NCBI GenBank assembly: GCA_025450095.1
Contig: JANWID010000232.1
Span: 1-6,178 of the forward strand
Origin: Bacteroidia bacterium
GTDB taxonomy: Bacteria; Bacteroidota; Bacteroidia; AKYH767-A; OLB10
Length of the DNA stretch: 6,178 bases
Direction: 5' to 3'
Under the pieces are notes generated by a model. The model did not search any database. It was not told where the DNA came from and saw nothing but the letters and a program-made list of their open reading frames with translations. Shown piece by piece: positions 1 to 3,697 of the stretch. The first letter of the stretch is position 1; every line of letters starts with the position of its first letter. Both the position numbers and the translations under genes were made by a program.

Positions 1-1
1 T

Positions 2-79
2 GCTGGTTATTACATTGTCAGTATATTCCACGAAAGCGCTCCTGTTTTCAAAGGGAAAATAATAATCACCCAAAATTAG
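2..79 (+). CDS. C-terminal end of a probable T9SS cargo protein (5' truncated)
   Basis: The frame is open from the left window edge to a TAG at 77-79 and gives 25 residues, starting AGYYIVSIFHESAPVF and ending KGKIIITQN. This matches the last two beta strands of T9SS type A sorting domains, which usually read (S/A)G-x-Y-x-V-x-(I/L), a short turn, then a basic residue and a run of I/V/T/K. From family knowledge, such a tail directs a Sec-exported protein through the type IX secretion system to the cell surface or medium, where the tail is removed. The resemblance rests on a short stretch, and the start and the functional domains lie outside the window. A second protein with the same kind of tail lies at the other end of the window. 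A chance open frame of this length cannot be excluded. Confidence 0.5.
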   Translation, partial: AGYYIVSIFHESAPVFKGKIIITQN

Positions 80-180
80 GATCGGTCTTTCCAACCCAAA
101 CTGCTTAATTCATCCTCGTTTGCTTAGGTACCTGCCAGTCAGCAGGGGCTACACCTGTTATGGTTGTATAATGTGAAAGG

Positions 181-211
181 TTGCGAATTTCAAACTAAAC
201 TTCTACCTTCG
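181..211 (+). promoter_or_regulatory. Bacteroidota-type housekeeping promoter for the tRNA
   Basis: TTG at 181-183 (the -33 element) is followed by exactly 20 nt and then TACCTTCG at 204-211. This differs at one position from the Bacteroidota -7 consensus TAnnTTTG. The spacing fits the known sigma-ABfr-type promoters of this phylum. Transcription would start near 216-220, giving a leader of roughly 30 nt before the tRNA. The match and its place directly upstream of the tRNA make this a confident call. The start site itself is inferred. Confidence 0.72.
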
Positions 212-222
212 CACTTCATTAA

Positions 223-242
223 AAATGGACCTTGTTCCATTT
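223..242 (+). other. Hairpin in the tRNA leader
   Basis: AAATGGA (223-229) and TCCATTT (236-242) form a perfect 7-bp stem with a 6-nt loop CCTTGT. It ends four bases before the first tRNA nucleotide. In the precursor RNA it would sit just 5' of the RNase P cleavage site. It may insulate the leader from the tRNA fold or help processing, but it could also be a chance structure. There is no T-run after it, so it is not a terminator. Confidence 0.35.
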
Positions 243-246
243 ATTG

Positions 247-320
247 GGGCCTATAGCTCAGTTGGTTAGAGCAACAGACTCATAATCTGTGGGTCCTTGG
301 TTCGAGCCCAAGTAGGCCCA
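247..320 (+). tRNA. tRNA with CAT anticodon (tRNA-Ile2 or elongator tRNA-Met)
   Basis: A full cloverleaf is visible. The 7-bp acceptor stem is GGGCCTA (247-253) with TAGGCCC (313-319), and the discriminator base is A320. The D arm contains AGCTCAGTTGGTTAGAGC. The anticodon stem is ACAGA/TCTGT (274-278/286-290), with loop CTCATAA and anticodon CAT at 281-283. The T arm contains GGTTCGAGCCC. CCA is not encoded after the discriminator, so it must be added by tRNA nucleotidyltransferase. A CAT anticodon may belong to elongator Met, or to Ile2, where TilS turns C34 into lysidine so that AUA is read. The acceptor and D-arm sequence recalls bacterial tRNA-Ile(CAU), such as the Bacillus form, but I cannot settle this without identity-element scoring. 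The overall fold argues against an initiator tRNA: the acceptor stem begins with a paired G1-C72, whereas initiators have a mismatch there. Confidence 0.95.
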
Positions 321-366
321 CTAAAATTAAATCCCCGCATTGCGGGGCTTTTACTTTTAGTGGGCC
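315..366. repeat. 12-bp inverted repeat copying the tRNA 3' end around the terminator
   Basis: GGCCCACTAAAA (315-326) covers the last bases of the acceptor strand, the discriminator and six flanking bases. Its exact reverse complement TTTTAGTGGGCC lies at 355-366. The terminator hairpin lies inside, so the whole 52-nt segment can form an outer 12-bp stem, an internal loop and an inner GC stem. Pairing of the outer arms would compete with the tRNA's own acceptor stem. The origin could be a REP or mobile-element junction or a fold selected for termination. The sequence does not decide between these. Confidence 0.8.
333..358 (+). terminator. Intrinsic terminator of the tRNA transcript
   Basis: CCCCGC (333-338) and GCGGGG (342-347) form a 6-bp GC stem around a tight ATT loop, followed by CTTTTACTTTT. 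The complement has an A/T tract on the other side (ATTTAATTTTAG), so the site could also terminate leftward transcription. It begins 13 nt after the tRNA end. Confidence 0.8.
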
Positions 367-367
367 A

Positions 368-403
368 ATCCCGACAAACGAGCGAAGCGAGTTTCGTCGG
401 GAT
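368..403. repeat. REP-like imperfect palindrome
   Basis: ATCCCGAC (368-375) pairs with GTCGGGAT (396-403). The stem continues as AAAC (376-379) with GTTT (391-394) across one bulged C at 395. A small CG/CG stem closes an AAG loop inside a GAGCGAAGCGAG core. It starts one base after the inverted tRNA-end repeat. Palindromes with this type of GAGCGAAGCGAG core flanked by CCCGAC arms are, as far as I recall, common intergenic repeats in Bacteroidota. There is no T-run, so it is not a classical terminator. The remaining stretch up to 537 holds no gene or other element I can support. Confidence 0.6.
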
Positions 404-537
404 AGGAATGGGAACTCAGAATTTTATTTTACTTTTCACATCAATTGCTCTTGCGTTACCTCTGGCAGGGTTTTCTGTTGCGGGCCTTTTCATACAGTTT
501 TAATTGGATTTTTTAACTTCCCTGAACCCGGATACCA

Positions 538-831
538 ATGAATCAGAAAGATGTTAAACAAACAAAGAATTTATTATTACATATAGCATATTGTGGAATT
601 ATAACTATAATCCTTATCAATGATTGGAATTTCTCAAATATCAAATTGGAGGCTGCACTCATAAATTATCCTTTATTAATTGTTCAGATTGCTCTGCTCT
701 TTGATTTGATTCTCCAGGAAACCAGGATAAGAAAAAGAAACATCATTATTTCTCTTATCAAGTTTTTAATATTACTATTTTACTGTTGCTTAACCATTTA
801 TTTTATTGTTATTCTGGCGGTAGTAAATTAA
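538..831 (+). CDS. Small three-helix membrane protein of unknown function
   Basis: This 97-residue protein is not recognised. Three hydrophobic stretches are visible: about residues 12-28, 39-59 and 69-95, the last containing a CC pair at 83-84. The basic N-terminus (K4, K7, K10) and the RIRKR cluster at 63-67 suggest that the N-terminus and the loop between helices 2 and 3 are cytoplasmic and the C-terminus is outside. The ATG at 538 follows ATACCA with no Shine-Dalgarno, as is usual in Bacteroidota. A weak promoter-like pair (TTTC at 434-437, 19 nt, TACCTCTG at 457-464) lies upstream but has two mismatches. The gene is very A/T-rich. Its TAA at 829-831 overlaps the stop codon of the convergent minus-strand gene, so the two are not co-transcribed. 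It could be a small orphan membrane protein, and I assign no function. The consistent hydrophobic pattern argues for real coding. Confidence 0.6.
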   Translation: MNQKDVKQTKNLLLHIAYCGIITIILINDWNFSNIKLEAALINYPLLIVQIALLFDLILQETRIRKRNIIISLIKFLILLFYCCLTIYFIVILAVVN

Positions 832-2657
832 TTGTGGTAGATAATTTTTAATTTCAAATTTTTAATTTTATCAAATTCTTCCCGACGACCATCACTGTAA
901 ATGGTGTAGCCTTTATAATAGTCAATACTTTCCCTTGTAACTACTTTCGTATAAATTACTGTTCTGGCAACTTTATTTTCCTTGTAATGTATTTCTTTAA
1001 GAAGTTTGTCATTTAAATACTGAGTCTTCTTGCTTATATAACCATTTTCTTCGCAGTAATTCCACAAGCCTTCCCGGAGATCATTCTTAAAATACCCTTG
1101 TTCCTGTGGCTTTCCGGTAAGACAATAAAAAGTTTCATATAATCCGTCATATTTACCCATTTTAAAATTTGCCCTATTATATACCCGGTTCTCCATTGAT
1201 ATGATACACAAAGATTCGCCATCCAGCGTATCATTTACAAAATTCATTTCTTCAGTTTTCTTATCATAAATCCAATGATAATGTTTACCATTCAGCAAAC
1301 CGTTACTATACGAGCCGCTTTCTAATAAATCATTTTTAATAAAATGTTTAGTTGTATCCGGAGTAGTGTAATTACTAGTATAAAAATCACAGTACTCGTT
1401 CTTATTAGGATTAACCGGAATTCCATCAATACCGCTAAATTTTGGACTATTAACTATATAACTTCCGGCAGTATTTATGGTATATTTAAAAAATACTCCA
1501 TTTAACAAGTGATTTTTGTAAATGTATTCACCTGCAACTATCCTTCTCTGAATATTTGAATTTTTTAAATAGCCTCTTTGCTCGGAATGAGTTCTAAAAT
1601 GTGACGTATCATACATCAAGAACCATTTACCATCAGGGAAAGAATCAGGCAACTTTAAAGGAATTTGTCTTGTAATTTGCCGGTGAGAATAAAAATTATT
1701 TAAAAGTGGGGAGGGAATAGTGTTTTGGCAACCTGAAAAACAACAACACTCAGGACGGGGAATCAGTGCGTTCACCGGATAAATGTAAAATGTATCACTT
1801 AAGTAATAATTTATTGCATACATAAGAGTATCTCCTCCATACCGGTAATGCCATGAATCATACAGGGTGTCATTTTTAAAACATGAATCCGTTAAAATAT
1901 TATTGTTAGTAGTATCATACTTTAAAATATGCGTTTCCTTTTTTTTAGTATTTACATAAATCGTTAAGGTTGGATTTCCTCTTTGATTATATTCAACATA
2001 AGATCCATAACAGGAATCACTTTTAAAGACTTTGTAAACAGAAACCATTACTGTATTTATCCAGATATCTTTAGTTTCTGCAGCAGGAAGTAATTCATTT
2101 AAAATAGAAGTCGGTTTTAATCTGATACTTAAACTATCGATCCCGAATATTTTTCCTGTTATGATTGTTTTTCCTGCCAGGTTAAATCCTTTATAACTCC
2201 AATCTCTTTTGGCAAGGTCAATGATTTCTTCACTCTTTTTATTTCCTGTTTCATAAAAGCATGTTTCCGTTGCGATCATTAATTCTTTTTTCTTATCAGG
2301 CATGTAACTTTTTGCTTCACTTATAATTGACCCGCTTTTACTAAATGCCGTACGTTCTTCAGTATTTTTATCATGAATATAATTCAACTGGTACATTTTT
2401 TCTCCTGTTTCATAATAACCTGTCTTATTTCCGGAAGGCCATTTATCACTGGTTGATTTTAGTCGCTCAACCGCCTTCAATTGACCCCCTTCATACCAGT
2501 ACTTCCATAATCCTACTTTCTGCCCCTTACTTATTTTACCATAACTTTTTTTGTTATGATTGGGCCAATATTCCGTTTTTGATTGCGCATTTGTAATTAA
2601 AAGTATCTTAAAAATGAAATATATAATAAGAGTAAAAACTTTAGTTGAAAATTTCAT
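828..2657 (-). CDS. Exported YwqK/MORN-like repeat protein, 609 aa
   Basis: An N-terminal signal peptide is visible: basic MKFSTK, a hydrophobic core at residues 8-22, and a probable cleavage after TNA at 24. No lipobox cysteine follows, so the product is predicted to be periplasmic or secreted. MORN-variant (YwqK-type) units of the form G.W.YWYE.G.LK, YYETGEKMYQ.NY and FYETG.K.SEE occur at about residues 40-67, 77-95 and 130-146. They return at about 376-391, 446-485 and 496-560 (GSYSNGLLNGKHYHW, GYFKNDLREGLWNY). The middle (about 150-375) is less repetitive and carries an unusual cysteine cluster, PECCCFSGC at 302-310. In YwqK relatives such units form stacked beta hairpins. Many are named antitoxins by homology, but an exported one is unlikely to neutralise a cytoplasmic toxin. 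The ATG at 2655-2657 is chosen because the signal peptide begins there. No C-terminal T9SS sorting domain is seen, and the precise role is unknown. Confidence 0.85.
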   Translation of the reverse strand: MKFSTKVFTLIIYFIFKILLITNAQSKTEYWPNHNKKSYGKISKGQKVGLWKYWYEGGQLKAVERLKSTSDKWPSGNKTGYYETGEKMYQLNYIHDKNTEERTAFSKSGSIISEAKSYMPDKKKELMIATETCFYETGNKKSEEIIDLAKRDWSYKGFNLAGKTIITGKIFGIDSLSIRLKPTSILNELLPAAETKDIWINTVMVSVYKVFKSDSCYGSYVEYNQRGNPTLTIYVNTKKKETHILKYDTTNNNILTDSCFKNDTLYDSWHYRYGGDTLMYAINYYLSDTFYIYPVNALIPRPECCCFSGCQNTIPSPLLNNFYSHRQITRQIPLKLPDSFPDGKWFLMYDTSHFRTHSEQRGYLKNSNIQRRIVAGEYIYKNHLLNGVFFKYTINTAGSYIVNSPKFSGIDGIPVNPNKNEYCDFYTSNYTTPDTTKHFIKNDLLESGSYSNGLLNGKHYHWIYDKKTEEMNFVNDTLDGESLCIISMENRVYNRANFKMGKYDGLYETFYCLTGKPQEQGYFKNDLREGLWNYCEENGYISKKTQYLNDKLLKEIHYKENKVARTVIYTKVVTRESIDYYKGYTIYSDGRREEFDKIKNLKLKIIYHN

Positions 2658-2666
2658 ATTTTTAAA

Positions 2667-2861
2667 CTATCCCTTTAATTTTATATAAATTCTATTTGTG
2701 AAAGTATCAAATATTATTTTATGTTTATTAAAGGTTGATTTACCAGCAGGAAAGATTATAACCTGGGGTGCACTATCAGTTTTGTTCCAGTAATATCTTC
2801 CATTAAGATTGCTAGCACAAGTCTTTAACAAATCATAACCATAAGCGCATTTTACCTGCAA
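2667..2861 (-). pseudogene. 64-codon open stretch without ATG; probable gene remnant
   Basis: The frame is open from just after an in-frame TGA at 2865-2867 to a TAG at 2667-2669. The only likely initiation codon is TTG (2859-2861), and there is no ATG anywhere in the stretch. The translation looks protein-like (for example QVIIFPAGKSTFNK and a final FDTFTNRIYIKLKG), with mixed polar and beta-prone segments typical of the end of a larger domain. I do not recognise the family. It ends 9 bp before the ATG of the exported YwqK-like gene on the same strand, so it would fit as the tail of an upstream partner whose 5' part has been lost or shifted out of frame. The neighbouring frames upstream of 2861 are closed by several stops. 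It could instead be a random A/T-rich open frame. Confidence 0.3.
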
Positions 2862-2957
2862 AATTCAGCTTAGCGCCTGTTCTACTGCAGCACTTCACAA
2901 CCACAGAAATAAATCATGTATTTCTTTCCCCAAATTGTGTAACACCTGAAAAATTTA

Positions 2958-2972
2958 TGGCACGACCTTTTC
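2958..2972 (+). promoter_or_regulatory. Degenerate sigma-54-type promoter candidate
   Basis: TGGCACGACCTTTTC matches the sigma-54 consensus TGGCACGnnnnTTGC through the whole -24 half. At the -12 half it has TTTC where TTGC is expected. The spacing between GG and the last pair is the required 10 nt. It lies 113 bp upstream of the SRPBCC gene and points towards it, giving a leader of about 100 nt. The mismatch falls on the normally essential G of the -12 GC, so the site may be weak or decayed. No activator binding site was identified. The rest of 2862-3085 holds no other element I can support. Confidence 0.35.
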
Positions 2973-3085
2973 GGAATAATAATTAATTTTAAGGGTCAAT
3001 TATTACAGGACATGATGATGAACTATTAGAATTTGCAGCTTGACTGGAAATTAACAAATGATATTCACATTCAAATAAAAAATTT

Positions 3086-3538
3086 ATGGCAAACAACAGC
3101 GTAACATTACACCGGGTGCTCACAGCAACTCCCGAAAAAGTATTTCGTGCCTTTTCTGACACCACTGCATTCACATCCTGGCTACCACCTTATGGTTATT
3201 TGTGTGAGGTACAACAAATGGATTTTAAAGTGGGTGGAAATTACAAAATGTCTTTTACTAACTTCTCAACGGGTAACAGTCATTCCTTTGGCGGAAAATA
3301 TTTGGAAATAAAACCAAACGAATATTTAAAGTACACTGACAAATTTGATGATCCTAATTTGCCGGGAGAAATGATTACTTCAGTCTGGTTCAACAAAGTA
3401 TCGGTAGGCACAGAACTAAAAATTACTCAGGAGGGTATTCCATCTGTTATTCCAACAGAAATGTGTTATTTGGGATGGCAGGAATGTTTAGAAAAATTAA
3501 AAAAATTGGTTGAACCGGAAATCCCCGATTCTATTTAA
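3086..3538 (+). CDS. SRPBCC-fold protein, AHSA1-like family
   Basis: This 150-residue protein has the full length and pattern of the AHSA1-type SRPBCC (START-like helix-grip) family, related to YndB and COG3832. The features seen, in order, are RVLTATPEKVFRAFSD..AFTSWLPP (residues 10-35), the central beta strands with VGGNYKMSFTNF (49-60) and FGGKYLEIKPNEYLKYT (68-84), and the paired strand TELKITQEG (109-117). A C-terminal helix follows, with GWQECLEKLKKLVEP (130-144). The family binds hydrophobic ligands in a deep cavity or, in some members, contacts partner proteins. The ligand here cannot be predicted. There is no signal peptide, so it is probably cytoplasmic. The ATG at 3086 directly precedes the first family strand and follows an A-rich leader without Shine-Dalgarno. 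It is a single gene, convergent with the T9SS gene and separated from it by repeat elements. Confidence 0.9.
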   Translation: MANNSVTLHRVLTATPEKVFRAFSDTTAFTSWLPPYGYLCEVQQMDFKVGGNYKMSFTNFSTGNSHSFGGKYLEIKPNEYLKYTDKFDDPNLPGEMITSVWFNKVSVGTELKITQEGIPSVIPTEMCYLGWQECLEKLKKLVEPEIPDSI

Positions 3539-3558
3539 AAGAATTCCGGTCAATCTTT

Positions 3559-3579
3559 CGGACGCCAGCATGACGTCCT
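3559..3579. repeat. Palindromic element, downstream copy
   Basis: GGACGCC (3560-3566) and GACGTCC (3572-3578) surround an AGCAT loop. Read on the minus strand, the stem is complete with one G-U pair. An alternative stem CCAGC/GCTGG (3565-3569/3583-3587) shares bases with it, so the two folds exclude each other. No T-run follows on either strand. It lies 20 bp after the SRPBCC stop and is 108 bp from a second copy. Confidence 0.6.
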
Positions 3580-3589
3580 TACGCTGGAT

Positions 3590-3679
3590 TTAGTATTTAA
3601 CAATTTTAATATTCTGTGCTTCTGATAGGGATTCCATACTCACAAAATAAATCATCTCCCGCCTTTCGGACGCCAGCAT
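3590..3679 (-). pseudogene. Orphan T9SS sorting-domain tail
   Basis: Downstream of the real stop of the T9SS gene, and in the same frame, a short open stretch ends in YFVSMESLSEAQNIKIVKY followed by TAA. The true gene ends YFLCAESGSGSQTLKIVKY. Eleven of 19 positions agree (Y, F, E, S, S, Q and the final KIVKY), and several others are conservative (L/V, L/I). An ATG at 3677-3679 would open a 29-residue peptide, but it lies inside the palindrome and is probably accidental. The stretch most likely remains from a partial tandem duplication, or from a second T9SS gene deleted down to its tail. It lacks the YPNP part of the domain and any signal peptide, so it should not be a functional secretion signal on its own. 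Confidence 0.65.
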
Positions 3680-3687
3680 GGTGTCCG
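3667..3687. repeat. Palindromic element, copy next to the T9SS gene
   Basis: CGGACGCC (3667-3674) and GGTGTCCG (3680-3687) form an 8-bp stem with one G-T pair around the same AGCAT loop as the copy at 3559-3579. It begins about ten bases beyond the stop codon of the minus-strand T9SS gene. The lack of a T-run argues against an intrinsic terminator. A role in stabilising mRNA 3' ends, as for REP elements, is an inference. Confidence 0.65.
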
Positions 3688-3697
3688 TACGCTAAAA

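Noticed and set aside
131..146. Hairpin CCTGC/GCAGG as a terminator for the left-edge gene
   Set aside because: The stem has only 5 bp and no T-run follows, so chance is the simpler explanation.
434..464. Possible promoter (TTTC, 19 nt, TACCTCTG) for the small membrane protein gene
   Set aside because: It has mismatches in both elements and is some 75 nt from the start, so it is too weak to list as a feature.
297..503. A 68-codon plus-strand open frame
   Set aside because: It starts inside the tRNA and runs through the terminator and the REP-like palindrome, so it is almost certainly non-coding. The hydrophobic end is an effect of T-rich sequence.
2345..2596. An 83-codon plus-strand frame
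   Set aside because: It is a complement-strand shadow of the YwqK-like gene. Its composition reflects the reverse of the Tyr/Lys/Asn-rich coding strand.
2989..3174. A 61-codon minus-strand frame over the SRPBCC start
   Set aside because: It is antisense to the conserved N-terminus of the SRPBCC gene and has no recognisable features.
3565..3587. H-type pseudoknot made of the CCAGC/GCTGG and GGACG/CGTCC stems
   Set aside because: On the minus strand the two inner strands abut with no connecting loop, so both stems cannot form together. They are alternative hairpins.
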